A DNA stretch of 36,495 bases from Draconibacterium sp. (GTDB taxonomy: Bacteria > Bacteroidota > Bacteroidia > Bacteroidales > Prolixibacteraceae): positions 1 to 36,495 of the forward strand of contig JALUZN010000106.1 in assembly GCA_027011835.1 (NCBI GenBank), read 5' to 3'. The translations under genes and the position numbers were made by a program. How positions within the stretch are numbered: the first letter of the stretch is position 1; every line of letters begins with the position of its first letter. This document shows, piece after piece, positions 19,806-29,712 of this stretch. The notes beneath the pieces are model-generated. The model searched no databases and had not been told where the DNA came from. It saw only the letters and a list, made by a program, of their open reading frames with translations.

Positions 19806-22154
19806 TTAAAAGAAATCGTCAAAATCGTCCTCTGTTTTCTCTTTGTCTTTGCCGTCGCAATCTAAATTTATATCGAAATGGAGAGGTTTCTTAAACTCCA
19901 TATCTTCGGTAATTCCCAGCGACTTGTCGGCAAGAACCTTTTTATAAAAATAGCCCCAAATTGGAAGTGCCATATTTGCACCCTGCCCGCTCGATATGGT
20001 TCTGAAATGGATACTTCGTAAATCGGCACCGGTCCAAACTCCGGCCGACAGTTTTGGCGTAACTCCAATAAACCAACCGTCGGAATGATTTTGTGTAGTA
20101 CCGGTTTTTCCCGCAATTGGCATCGTAAATTTTCCATAATTATCGCGATAACGAAGTCTTCTTCCTGTTCCTTCGTCAACAACCGCCTGCATTAAATTCA
20201 ACATTAAATATGCCGTCTGTTCATCAATTGCTTCGTGTTTCTCGGGATGAAAAGTTGCAATTACATTTCCATGCCTGTCTTCAATACGGGTAACAAAATA
20301 GGGTTTTATAAATACGCCAAGATTTGCATAGGTATTAAAAGCGCCAACCATTTCGTAAAGTGTAACATCCGAAACGCCAAGAAACATTGAATGAACCGGG
20401 TCTATGGGGCTGTACACGCCCAGTCGTTTCATTATTTCTACCACGGCACGTGGATTAAACTGTTTTAGCACCCAGGCCGAAATCCGGTTTTTCGAGTTGG
20501 CCAGCCCCCATTTTAAAGTTACCAGTTTTCCATCCATTTCAGGGTCAACGTCGGCATCTTTAGGCTCGTAAATCGAGCCGTCGGGTTCCTGAAACTGCTG
20601 ACTTACGTACGGAACTTTTGTACACGGCGTATATCCGTTTTGCATAGCAAGCGTGTATAAAAATGGTTTCACAGTCGACCCCACCTGTCGTTTCCCGTCT
20701 TTCACCATATCGTACATAAAGTATTTATAATTGGGCCCGCCAACGTATGCTTTTACTTTTCCGGTTTCGGTATCCATAGCCATAAACGACGACCGGAAAT
20801 AATGCAAATACCATTTTATCGAATCGAGAGGAGTCATTGTGGTATCTATTTCACCATCCCACGAAAACACAGTCATTTCGACCGGTTTTTTGAAATTAGC
20901 TTTTATCTCATCAAAATTCATCCCTTTTTTCTTTAAAACGCGGTAACGCTCGCTTTGACGGATGGCTCTGTTCAATAAACTATTTACTTCGTTGGCACTC
21001 ATATTGTTTGCAAACGGCGGATTTTTCAAGTCTTTCATACTTCCGTCGAAAAGAGGTTGCAGGTCGTATCGCAAATGCTTTTCTATTGCTTCAACAGCAT
21101 ACCGTTGCATTCTTGAGTCGAGTGTTGAATATATTTTTAACCCGTCGGTATATAAATTATAATGCTCGCCGTTTGGTTTTACATTTTTATTACACCACCC
21201 AAAAAGCGGATTGTTTTTCCACTCTTCGCTATCTTCAATAAATTTTTGCCCTTGCCACGATGCATAGTTTTTTCGTTCGGGCTTTTTTGCCGTTAGCGTT
21301 AAACGCAAATACTCTCTAAAATAGGGAGCCGGCCCAAGTTTATAATCAACTTTCCTGTAATTTAAATCGAGAGGAAGTTGTTTTACCGAATCGCAAACTT
21401 CTTTTGAAATGAAATTGTATTTTTCCATCTGGTCGAGCACAACATTCCGGCGTTTTAAAACCAGTTCGGGGCGGCGAACAGGATTATACAACGACGAGTT
21501 TTTTGCCATACCAACCAACATGGCCGACTGGTGAAGCTGAAGCGAGTCGGGCGAGATATTAAAATATACGTTGGCTGCCGATTTAATTCCAACGGCGTTA
21601 TTCAGGTAGTCGTATTTATTGAGGTACATTAAAATAATCTCCTCTTTGGTATAGCTGCGTTCCAGTTTTACCGCAATTACCCACTCTTTAAATTTTCGTA
21701 ACACCAGCTCTATTTTATTCGAAAAACGGTCGCGCGGGAAAAGCATCTTTGCCAACTGCTGACTCAACGTACTTCCACCGCCACTACTCGAGTTGCCGGT
21801 AACAATTCCTTTTGCCACCCGCATCAATCCACGTAAATCAATTCCCGAATGAGAATAAAAACGAACATCTTCGGTGGCAATAAGTGCATTTATTAAATGA
21901 GGTGGTAAATCTTTGTAATCAACATAAGTACGGTTTTCGTGAATAAAATATTTATCCAAAACTTTCCCGTCTTCCGAAAATATTTCCGATGCCAATATAT
22001 TTCGTGGGTTTTCTAGGTCTTCAAAACTTGGCATAAAACCCAGCTTTCCGTTTGCAATTAAAAAGAAAAACAGAAAGCCTCCTGCAATAAACAGCAGCAC
22101 AACCGACCAAAACCAAATAATATACTTTTTGAAATTTATTTTATTCTCTGCCAT
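19806..22154 (-). CDS. Class A penicillin-binding protein (transglycosylase/transpeptidase, PBP1A-like)
   Basis: GT51 motifs EDVRFYSHSGID and GGSTLSQQLAKMLF; transpeptidase QVGSTVKPFLYTLAM, KTGTTQNHSDGWFIG. Start MAENKINFKK at 22154 preferred over the track start 22193. Confidence 0.93.
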   Translation of the reverse strand: MAENKINFKKYIIWFWSVVLLFIAGGFLFFFLIANGKLGFMPSFEDLENPRNILASEIFSEDGKVLDKYFIHENRTYVDYKDLPPHLINALIATEDVRFYSHSGIDLRGLMRVAKGIVTGNSSSGGGSTLSQQLAKMLFPRDRFSNKIELVLRKFKEWVIAVKLERSYTKEEIILMYLNKYDYLNNAVGIKSAANVYFNISPDSLQLHQSAMLVGMAKNSSLYNPVRRPELVLKRRNVVLDQMEKYNFISKEVCDSVKQLPLDLNYRKVDYKLGPAPYFREYLRLTLTAKKPERKNYASWQGQKFIEDSEEWKNNPLFGWCNKNVKPNGEHYNLYTDGLKIYSTLDSRMQRYAVEAIEKHLRYDLQPLFDGSMKDLKNPPFANNMSANEVNSLLNRAIRQSERYRVLKKKGMNFDEIKANFKKPVEMTVFSWDGEIDTTMTPLDSIKWYLHYFRSSFMAMDTETGKVKAYVGGPNYKYFMYDMVKDGKRQVGSTVKPFLYTLAMQNGYTPCTKVPYVSQQFQEPDGSIYEPKDADVDPEMDGKLVTLKWGLANSKNRISAWVLKQFNPRAVVEIMKRLGVYSPIDPVHSMFLGVSDVTLYEMVGAFNTYANLGVFIKPYFVTRIEDRHGNVIATFHPEKHEAIDEQTAYLMLNLMQAVVDEGTGRRLRYRDNYGKFTMPIAGKTGTTQNHSDGWFIGVTPKLSAGVWTGADLRSIHFRTISSGQGANMALPIWGYFYKKVLADKSLGITEDMEFKKPLHFDINLDCDGKDKEKTEDDFDDFF

Positions 22155-22184
22155 GAAATAAATTGATTTAATTATCGCAGCAAA

Positions 22185-22399
22185 TATACTCAATTCAGAT
22201 AGGTTTTTGGGAATTGAATAAAGCGAAATCGCAAATATGCAACAGAATGAGAAAAATAGGCGAAGTTATTTTTATACACAACAAAGCTAAACACTACACA
22301 GTAAGAGGTTATTCCAATGTCTTTCCGATGAAGCTGCAAGCAAAAAATGAGCATAATTCCGATGTATGTTGCAACCAAAACCTATCTGAATTGAGTATA
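22185..22399. repeat. Perfect 23-bp inverted repeat pair flanking a 169-bp segment
   Basis: TATACTCAATTCAGATAGGTTTT (22185-22207) and AAAACCTATCTGAATTGAGTATA (22377-22399). Confidence 0.85.
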
Positions 22400-22561
22400 A
22401 TACCAAGTTAATCTCGTATTACCATATTGAATTTATTTGCATAATCTCACCGTTAAAATATTCCAATATAGCTATGGCTCTGCCGAAATATTTTAACTCA
22501 ACCTTGCACAAAATAATTTAATTCAATTATACGGCAATTCAAAGTTAAATTGGTATAATAC
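22395..22561. mobile_element. MITE-like palindromic element
   Basis: Imperfect terminal inverted repeats GTATAATACCAAGTTAA ... TTAAATTGGTATAATAC and internal perfect 11-bp inverted repeat GTTAAAATATT/AATATTTTAAC (22452-22462 / 22487-22497). Confidence 0.5.
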
Positions 22562-22847
22562 AAATATAGACGACATTAATTCCCATTTTACTTCAAGAGG
22601 TCATAAAAGTGTTGGTTGAATTAAATTGATACTTGCCTAATATTGTGGTCTTTATCAGATTAAATTTATTTGTGAAAAATGATTTACAACTTTGGTTTGA
22701 TAATCCGTTCGGGCGCGAAGAAAGTCTTCCCCAAAATAAAAGGAGAGGGGTTCTATTTTTGTTTTGGATAAGTTTAATCAGTAAACTCAACAAAAACGTT
22801 GTACATTTATGCATTGAAAATTATTTAGAACAGCATTGCTTAAAAAA

Positions 22848-23378
22848 ATGAATAAAACTTATACGAAACAATTTGAAGCATATAAAATCCTCCGCAATGA
22901 GATTGACTCTTTATCTGTTCAACTTGAGCGAGAGCATGTTGGACAGATGGTTTGTAAAAAGGGTTGCGATATGTGTTGTATGGATTACAGCATTTTTCCT
23001 GTTGAGTTTTATTCAATAATAAACGATTTAAAACGCGAAGGATTGAACCCCGAAATATCGGAAACGCAAAATAAAAATGAGTGTATCTTTCTGAAAAATC
23101 ATGTTTGTTCTATTTACGAGCAACGACCGGTTATTTGCCGTACACACGGGTTGCCACTGCTTTTTATGAATGAAAACAGCGAGTGGGAGCTTTCGGCTTG
23201 TGAGCTTAATTTTACCGATTTCGATTTCGGTAATTTTACTATAGAAAATACATACCCGCAGGATAAATTCAACAGCAAGCTCTTTTTGTTAAACAAAGAA
23301 TTTGTTTCTGAATTTAAAATAAAGAAGTTTTCTGAATTTGATTTGATTCCGATAAAGGATTTAATAACAGAACTTTAA
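22848..23378 (+). CDS. YkgJ-family Cys-cluster (putative Fe/Zn-binding) protein
   Basis: KKGCDMCCMDYSIFP ... ECIFLKNHVCSIYEQRPVICRTHGLPL. ATG at 22848 is more likely than the upstream TTG at 22836. Confidence 0.8.
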   Translation: MNKTYTKQFEAYKILRNEIDSLSVQLEREHVGQMVCKKGCDMCCMDYSIFPVEFYSIINDLKREGLNPEISETQNKNECIFLKNHVCSIYEQRPVICRTHGLPLLFMNENSEWELSACELNFTDFDFGNFTIENTYPQDKFNSKLFLLNKEFVSEFKIKKFSEFDLIPIKDLITEL

Positions 23379-23409
23379 TTCCTACTTATTAACCGATAAT
23401 CTAAAAATT

Positions 23410-23829
23410 ATGAAACGTACAATTTTTTTTCTAATGGCAATTTTGCTCTTTTTCAGAGTAGATGCACAATCGCACAAAAAACTTACTGATAATTCAAATA
23501 AACTTGCTGTTTTATGGACCAGCGGAAATCCCGATGTTGCCGAGAAAATGTGTTTTATGTATACTTATAATGCAAAAAAACAAGGATGGTTCAACGAAGT
23601 AACTCTCATTGTTTGGGGTCCGTCGGCAAAATTATTAACCGAAAATAAAAAGTTGCAAGACTATGTGAAAAAAATGATTGATGCAGGTATAAAAGTAGAG
23701 GCCTGTGTTGCTTGTGCAAATATGTATGGTGTAAAAGATGAACTTACTGCTATTGGAATAGATGTGAAAGGGATGGGAGTGCCACTTACAAAATATTTAA
23801 AAGAGGGGTGGAAAACACTTACTTTATAA
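23410..23829 (+). CDS. Secreted DsrE-family protein
   Basis: Signal peptide plus DsrE-like LAVLWTSGNPDVAEKMCFMYTYNAKKQGWFNEVTLIVWGPSAKLL ... VEACVACANMYGV. Confidence 0.75.
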   Translation: MKRTIFFLMAILLFFRVDAQSHKKLTDNSNKLAVLWTSGNPDVAEKMCFMYTYNAKKQGWFNEVTLIVWGPSAKLLTENKKLQDYVKKMIDAGIKVEACVACANMYGVKDELTAIGIDVKGMGVPLTKYLKEGWKTLTL

Positions 23830-23833
23830 AGAA

Positions 23834-23864
23834 AAAAAGCATCCGCCAACCGACGATGCTTTTT
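23834..23864. terminator. Bidirectional intrinsic terminator
   Basis: AAAAAGCATC-11nt-GATGCTTTTT, 10-bp stem between converging genes. Confidence 0.75.
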
Positions 23865-23884
23865 ACTTATAAAAACTGTATTTT

Positions 23885-24106
23885 TCAATATTCATCTTCG
23901 TTAAAAAAGAAATCATCTTTGCTCGGATAATCCGGCCAAATATCCTCGATACTTTCATACATCTCTCCTTCGTCTTCAATTTCCTGAAGATTTTCAATCA
24001 CCTCTAACGGCGCTCCGGAGCGAATTCCAAAATCAATTAATTCGTCTTTTGTTGCCGGCCATGGTGCATCTTCCAGTTTCGATGCCAATTCAAGAGTCCA
24101 ATACAT
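23885..24106 (-). CDS. DUF2795-like small acidic protein
   Basis: MYWTLELASKLEDAPWPATKDELIDFGIRSGAPLEVIENLQEIEDEGEMYESIEDIWPDYPSKDDFFFNEDEY; characteristic conserved Bacteroidota small protein. Confidence 0.7.
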   Translation of the reverse strand: MYWTLELASKLEDAPWPATKDELIDFGIRSGAPLEVIENLQEIEDEGEMYESIEDIWPDYPSKDDFFFNEDEY

Positions 24107-24249
24107 TTGTTTAATATTTTACACGGTTAAACTCACTTTTTTCGATGCCGCGAATATAATAAAAAAATGAAATTAACAAACAAAAATTTTGATGTGTTTT
24201 CCGATTAAAAAAATATCAGAAAATTATTGTGAAAATGGTTGAATAAATT

Positions 24250-24804
24250 TTACTGCTCTTTCGCCCAAATTGTCTCTTTTAGGTTTTTGTCAGTAGCAAT
24301 TTTACGGGCTAGAACAAACAAAAAATCAGACAGGCGGTTGATGTATTTTTGTATTTCCGGTTGCACGTTACCGGTGTCGGCAAGTTCAACAATTCTTCGT
24401 TCTGCTCTGCGGCAAATTGTTCGTGCAATGTGGCACTGGGCAACAGAAATCTCACCTCCGGGCAGTACAAATCCGGTTAGTTTCGGCAGCTCTTTTTCGT
24501 AAGTATCGATGGCATCTTCGAGCTGCTTAATGCTGCTGTCGGTAATTTTTAAATCGGATGTAAATGCATCGCCTTTTTCATCTGAAGCCAACCTCGAACC
24601 AATATTAAAAAGTTTGTTTTGAATTTGAATTAACTGATTGTTAATTTCTTCGGAAATAGCAAGCGATCGCAAAAACCCGATTGATGCATTTAGTTCATCA
24701 ATTGTTCCGTATGCTTCCAGTCGCAGGTCGTATTTTTTTACACGGTTGCCGCCCACCAGTCCGGTTGTTCCATTGTCACCGGTTTTTGTATAAACTTTTG
24801 CCAT
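24250..24804 (-). CDS. Cob(I)yrinic acid a,c-diamide adenosyltransferase, PduO type
   Basis: VYTKTGDNGTTGLVGGNRVKKYDLRLEAYGTIDELNASIGFLRS and CRRAERRIVELA. Confidence 0.93.
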   Translation of the reverse strand: MAKVYTKTGDNGTTGLVGGNRVKKYDLRLEAYGTIDELNASIGFLRSLAISEEINNQLIQIQNKLFNIGSRLASDEKGDAFTSDLKITDSSIKQLEDAIDTYEKELPKLTGFVLPGGEISVAQCHIARTICRRAERRIVELADTGNVQPEIQKYINRLSDFLFVLARKIATDKNLKETIWAKEQ

Positions 24805-24809
24805 AAAAT

Positions 24810-25517
24810 TTAATAAACTGGGTTTTCGTTAATTATATCCGATTCAACTTCGCCGTCTTTTAGTCTGATAATGCGGTGTGCATGCTCTGCAATATCCTCT
24901 TCGTGGGTAACCATAACCAGCGTATTTCCTCTTTTATGAATGTCGGCAAAAAGTTTCATTATCTCTTCCGAAATTTTCGAGTCGAGGTTTCCTGTGGGTT
25001 CGTCGGCAAGTAATAGTGCCGGATTATTTACCAATGCACGAGCTATGGCAACCCGCTGCCGTTGTCCACCCGAAAGCTCATTGGGGCGGTGTGTCATCCT
25101 GTCCGCCAGTCCAACATCTACCAGTGTCTCTTCAGCCATCTGTAGTCGTTTCGATTTCCGTATGCCTGCATAAACGAGTGGGAGCATTACATTTTCTAAT
25201 GCTGTATTTCGCGGTAATAAATTAAACACCTGAAAGATAAAACCAATCTCCGAGTTTCTGATTTCGGCCAGTTTATCGTCTGTCATCCTGCTTACGTCTT
25301 TCCCGTTCAAAATATATTTCCCGCTTGTTGGTGTGTCTAAACAACCTATAATATTCATTAATGTGGATTTCCCCGACCCTGAAGCTCCCATAATGGCTAC
25401 ATATTCACCTTTGTAAATATCGATAGAAACCGAACGTAGCGCGCGAACCACCTGTGTGCCAACCTGATAGTTTTTTACAATTGATTCTAAATGGATGATT
25501 TTCTCTTTTTTGCTCAT
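24810..25517 (-). CDS. ABC transporter ATP-binding protein (MacB/LolD-like)
   Basis: Walker [16 protein letters not shown], signature [16 protein letters not shown], Walker [13 protein letters not shown]. Confidence 0.93.
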   Translation of the reverse strand: MSKKEKIIHLESIVKNYQVGTQVVRALRSVSIDIYKGEYVAIMGASGSGKSTLMNIIGCLDTPTSGKYILNGKDVSRMTDDKLAEIRNSEIGFIFQVFNLLPRNTALENVMLPLVYAGIRKSKRLQMAEETLVDVGLADRMTHRPNELSGGQRQRVAIARALVNNPALLLADEPTGNLDSKISEEIMKLFADIHKRGNTLVMVTHEEDIAEHAHRIIRLKDGEVESDIINENPVY

Positions 25518-25719
25518 GTGTTTAATTTTTTAATCAGTAGAATGATTGCCGGTTAAATTACAATATTGTTGTGAATTAATATAACGCATAAAAACTGGTT
25601 TTCGTATTTTTTCTAAATACAGAAAATCTCTACCAGCTGAAACAAAAATTATGCCCGTTTAACTTAATTTTTTATTTTTCGTGCTTTTTTCGGAGAAAAG
25701 GTTTGAGTATATTTGTTTT

Positions 25720-27822
25720 ATGGCAGAATTCCTCGATCAGGAGATAAAATATTTACCGGGAGTGGGGCCGAAAAGGGCGGAACTTTTGTATAAAGAGTTA
25801 AAACTGAAAACTTTTCGCGATTTAATTTATTACTTCCCCTATAAATATATCGACCGAACAAAATTCTACTCTATTTCCGAAATTCATGCGCAAATGCCCT
25901 ACATTCAGGTAAAAGGGAAAATACGCTCTTTTGAAAGTGTTGGGACAGGAAGGAAGGAGCGGTTAACAGCAAATTTTTACGACAATACAGGAAGTATTGA
26001 ATTAATTTGGTTTCGAGGTATAAAATGGCAAAAAGAAAATTTAAAACTGAATAAAGAGTATGTTGTTTTTGGAAAACCTTCGCAGTTTGGAAAACGATTA
26101 AATCTGGTTCATCCCGAGATGGAAACACTGGAAGAGCAGCAACTAAAACCTGCCGGGCTTTTTCAAGGGTACTACCACACTACCGAAAATATGAAAAAGA
26201 GTTTTCTGAATTCGAGAACAATCAACAAAATTCAACTTACTCTTATTCAGCTTGCTAAAGGGAAAATTAGGGAGACTCTTCCTGCCCGGCTTGTGGAGCG
26301 ACTGAAACTGTATTCACTCGAAAAATCGTTAATTGCCATTCATAAACCTGAAAACACAATCGAATTGAAAAATGCAACATTCAGACTGAAATTTGAAGAG
26401 TTGTTTTTTATTCAACTGAAAATACTTGCCTTAAAACATAAGCGCGAAAAGAAGTTTAAAGGCTTCTATTTCAAAAAGGTGGGATATAATTTCAATAAAT
26501 TTTATACCGATTTTTTACCTTTCGAACTTACCGGAGCACAAAAAAAAGTTATTAAAGAGATAAGGGTTGATGTGAACCGGGGTACACAAATGAACCGGCT
26601 TTTGCAGGGCGATGTTGGAAGCGGGAAAACATTGGTGGCACTTATGATTATGCTGCTTGCCATGGATAACGGATTTCAGAGTTGTTTAATGGCCCCTACC
26701 GAAATTCTTGCTCAACAACATTTTCAGTCGCTCTCTAAATTTTTAGATGGAATGAATGTTCGAATTGAACTGTTAACCGGATCGACAAAAGCAAAAGAGC
26801 GAAAAGGATTACATGCTGCTTTGAAATCGGGAGAGATTCAAGTGTTAATTGGTACGCATGCATTAATTGAAGATGTGGTTGTTTTTAAAAACCTCGGGTT
26901 GGTGGTTATCGACGAGCAGCACCGGTTTGGTGTGGCACAGCGAGCAAAACTCTGGAAGAAAAACGAACTCATTCCTCCACATGTTTTGGTTATGACGGCG
27001 ACACCCATTCCGCGAACGCTGGCAATGACCGTTTATGGCGACCTCGATGTGTCGGTAATCGACGAGTTGCCTCCCGGCAGAAAACCTATTCAAACCATGC
27101 ATTTTTTTGAGAATAAACGTGGGCAATTGAATAACTTTTTACGACAGCAGCTTGCAAAAGGGGCACAAATATATATTGTATTTCCACTTATTTCAGAATC
27201 GGAAAAAATGGATTTGAAAAATCTGGAAGAGGGATACCGTCATATTACTGAGGTTTTCCCTGATGTTAAAGTGGGTATGGTGCACGGCAAAATGAAACCG
27301 GCGATAAAGGAGAGTGCTATGCAGGCTTTTAAGCGGGGCGAAACGCAAATAATGGTGGCAACAACCGTTATTGAAGTTGGTGTTGATGTGCCGAACGCAA
27401 CAATTATGGTTATTGAGAGTGCCGAGCGGTTTGGCCTTTCGCAGCTGCACCAACTGCGGGGCAGAGTAGGGCGGGGGGCAAATCAGTCGTACTGCATTTT
27501 AATGTCGTCGTATAAAATTGGCAGCGAAAGTAAATTGCGGCTCGAAACAATGGTGCGTACAAACGACGGATTCGAAATTGCCGAAGTTGATATGAAATTA
27601 CGAGGCCCGGGAGAGATTGACGGGACTCAACAGAGTGGAATAGGATTCGACCTTAAAATTGCTAACCTCGGGAAAGATGGCGAGATTTTACAACTGGCAC
27701 GAAATGTTGCCATCGATATTCTGGATGATGACCCGGTTCTGCAAAAGGAGGAAAACAGGCTCTTGTTAAGTTATTTAATGAGTTCGAAAGAGACTAAATT
27801 CAGTTGGAGTTCGATAAGTTAA
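25720..27822 (+). CDS. recG: ATP-dependent DNA helicase RecG
   Basis: LPGVGPKRAELL, RLLQGDVGSGKTLVAL, VIDEQHRFGVAQRAKL, MTATPIPRTLAMTVYGDLDVS. Start MAEFLDQ at 25720 preferred over 25681. Confidence 0.96.
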   Translation: MAEFLDQEIKYLPGVGPKRAELLYKELKLKTFRDLIYYFPYKYIDRTKFYSISEIHAQMPYIQVKGKIRSFESVGTGRKERLTANFYDNTGSIELIWFRGIKWQKENLKLNKEYVVFGKPSQFGKRLNLVHPEMETLEEQQLKPAGLFQGYYHTTENMKKSFLNSRTINKIQLTLIQLAKGKIRETLPARLVERLKLYSLEKSLIAIHKPENTIELKNATFRLKFEELFFIQLKILALKHKREKKFKGFYFKKVGYNFNKFYTDFLPFELTGAQKKVIKEIRVDVNRGTQMNRLLQGDVGSGKTLVALMIMLLAMDNGFQSCLMAPTEILAQQHFQSLSKFLDGMNVRIELLTGSTKAKERKGLHAALKSGEIQVLIGTHALIEDVVVFKNLGLVVIDEQHRFGVAQRAKLWKKNELIPPHVLVMTATPIPRTLAMTVYGDLDVSVIDELPPGRKPIQTMHFFENKRGQLNNFLRQQLAKGAQIYIVFPLISESEKMDLKNLEEGYRHITEVFPDVKVGMVHGKMKPAIKESAMQAFKRGETQIMVATTVIEVGVDVPNATIMVIESAERFGLSQLHQLRGRVGRGANQSYCILMSSYKIGSESKLRLETMVRTNDGFEIAEVDMKLRGPGEIDGTQQSGIGFDLKIANLGKDGEILQLARNVAIDILDDDPVLQKEENRLLLSYLMSSKETKFSWSSIS

Positions 27823-27827
27823 AAAAA

Positions 27828-27848
27828 GGCTGCCAAAAATTGACAGCC
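27828..27848. terminator. Bidirectional intrinsic terminator after recG
   Basis: AAAAAAAGGCTGCCAAAAATTGACAGCCTCTTT: GGCTG/CAGCC stem flanked by A and T runs, between converging genes. Confidence 0.65.
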
Positions 27849-27868
27849 TCTTTGTAAATTATTTTTTT

Positions 27869-28372
27869 CTATAGTCCAAACAATATTTTTGCACCAATTT
27901 GCAGATACCCTGAACCAATTGCGTACTTCACTTCTGGTGCAATTGCCAGTTTATCGCTCATTGCTATTTTAGTGCCAATACCAAGGTTTAAACCCACCGA
28001 TGAACTTGAGTAATTTCCACCATAAGAGCCAAATGCTCCTAAATCAACCGTAGGGATTTTATAACTGGCAAATAAAACATTCAACCCAGCAATACCATAT
28101 ATTTTTCCAAAACTGGCTTCTGTAAAATTGTAGTGGGCATCTAAATCTAAAGCACTCCAATTTAAGTACCCTTTCTTAAGAAAATAAGTAAATCCGGCTG
28201 CTGCATCCCAGTCATCGTTAATGGCATATTCTCCGTTTACAGAGATTCCAATGTTACTTATACCTGTTGCGTAAGCAACGCCACCACCGATACTAATTTG
28301 TGCATTTGCCTCATTAAAAGAAAATAACGAAACAATTGCAATTGCTACTAAAACTTTAAGTAAATTTTTCAT
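27869..28372 (-). CDS. Small outer-membrane beta-barrel protein
   Basis: Signal peptide (…FSFNEANAQ), beta-strand-rich, ends QIGAKILFGL. Confidence 0.7.
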   Translation of the reverse strand: MKNLLKVLVAIAIVSLFSFNEANAQISIGGGVAYATGISNIGISVNGEYAINDDWDAAAGFTYFLKKGYLNWSALDLDAHYNFTEASFGKIYGIAGLNVLFASYKIPTVDLGAFGSYGGNYSSSSVGLNLGIGTKIAMSDKLAIAPEVKYAIGSGYLQIGAKILFGL

Positions 28373-28484
28373 AATTAAATGTTTAAATGATTAATATTAG
28401 ATATTATTTGCAATTTTTTTGCAATGTTAATATTTTTAATGTAAAATTAATTGATTATAATTTTTAGTTTTCAACTGTAAGTTA

Positions 28485-29690
28485 TTAATAAATTATTTTC
28501 ACCAGTTCGAATACAAAGAAATGTCCAAAATCTCCAGGTGTATCTTTTATTGCTTTTGCAACTATTCCAGGCTTATCGTTTATCATCCATAGTTTAATTT
28601 TCTCGTCGAAATCGCCGGTAGCCTCAACAACCGTGCAATTAAAAGTGCCTGCCGGAGTTGTAATTTCTTCCTCGCCTGCAACCCTGAACGAGTTATCTTC
28701 GAACGGAAAAATTGGATTGTTGGAGTCCGATTTAATTACGGGCATCTCTTCGTCGTCGGAAATAGAAGTCCTGTCGATGCCTTTAAAAATGTTATCGAAA
28801 GTAACGGTTTCGTCATCGCTGTCGACAGCAATATTTGCCGTTAATGTTTTCGTTTCGAATGCATCGATATTGGTGTTTAGAACATTAAAATTATACACCA
28901 GCTGTTTCACCTTACTTAGCGATTCTAATATGCTATAATAATCTTCCCAAGGTAATTTTTCAATGTCTTCCGAATATTTATAATCTCCGTTTTCGTCGTA
29001 AAAATCGTCTTCCGAGAATGTGAGTCGCTCTATTTTTATATCGGGTTTTTCGAATTTTGTAAAGCTGAAAGTTTCCTCTTTGTTTTCAAGTTTTAACTCT
29101 GTTTTATTTATGGCAACTATTTTATTTTGCCCGCGAAATTTCCTTCCCGAAGTCGTTATTATAATGGTTTTATCGGTTCCATTATAAATCCATTCGCCTT
29201 TACTTTTCGAGTTCGAACCGTCTGAACTTTCAGATGATATAAATTTGTTTGGAAGTGTGAATACAATTGAATATACAACTCCGTCAATATTCCCGGTTTT
29301 CCAGATTCCTTCGAGTCCCGAGTTCTCGTTTTCAGCTTTTATCTTTTCCTCGTCGAGTTTTATAAAGAACATTTTTACTTTCGGCCCTTTTAAAATCAAC
29401 TCTTCAGCATTAAGCTTTTCAACTTTTCTTTCTCCTGAAAACTCTTTAATCATTTCCGATTCGATGGTGAAAAGTTTCTTCTTTTTGTCGTACTTCCAGG
29501 TGCCAAAAACCGTGCCTCCCATTTCGGCATATCCGTCTTCTCTGAAATTCACATCGCTATAAACATCTTCTGTTTTTTCGCCCATTTCAACTTTTGTAAA
29601 AAGCCACTTACCGGTTACCGGTACATTTTTCGCTATTAAACCGGTTGAACCCAGAAGAACAATAAGTAGTAATAAATAAATTTGTCTCAT
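28485..29690 (-). CDS. Secreted lipocalin-like/hypothetical protein
   Basis: Signal peptide; repeated GKWLFTKVEMGEKTEDVYSDVNFREDG...-type lipocalin-like segments. Confidence 0.5.
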   Translation of the reverse strand: MRQIYLLLLIVLLGSTGLIAKNVPVTGKWLFTKVEMGEKTEDVYSDVNFREDGYAEMGGTVFGTWKYDKKKKLFTIESEMIKEFSGERKVEKLNAEELILKGPKVKMFFIKLDEEKIKAENENSGLEGIWKTGNIDGVVYSIVFTLPNKFISSESSDGSNSKSKGEWIYNGTDKTIIITTSGRKFRGQNKIVAINKTELKLENKEETFSFTKFEKPDIKIERLTFSEDDFYDENGDYKYSEDIEKLPWEDYYSILESLSKVKQLVYNFNVLNTNIDAFETKTLTANIAVDSDDETVTFDNIFKGIDRTSISDDEEMPVIKSDSNNPIFPFEDNSFRVAGEEEITTPAGTFNCTVVEATGDFDEKIKLWMINDKPGIVAKAIKDTPGDFGHFFVFELVKIIY

Positions 29691-29712
29691 AATAATTATT
29701 TTTGCGTCCGTT

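Noticed and set aside
22190-22378. 62-aa minus ORF between the 23-bp inverted repeats
   Set aside because: Starts and ends in the repeat arms, no recognisable domain, no ribosome-binding context; probably spurious.
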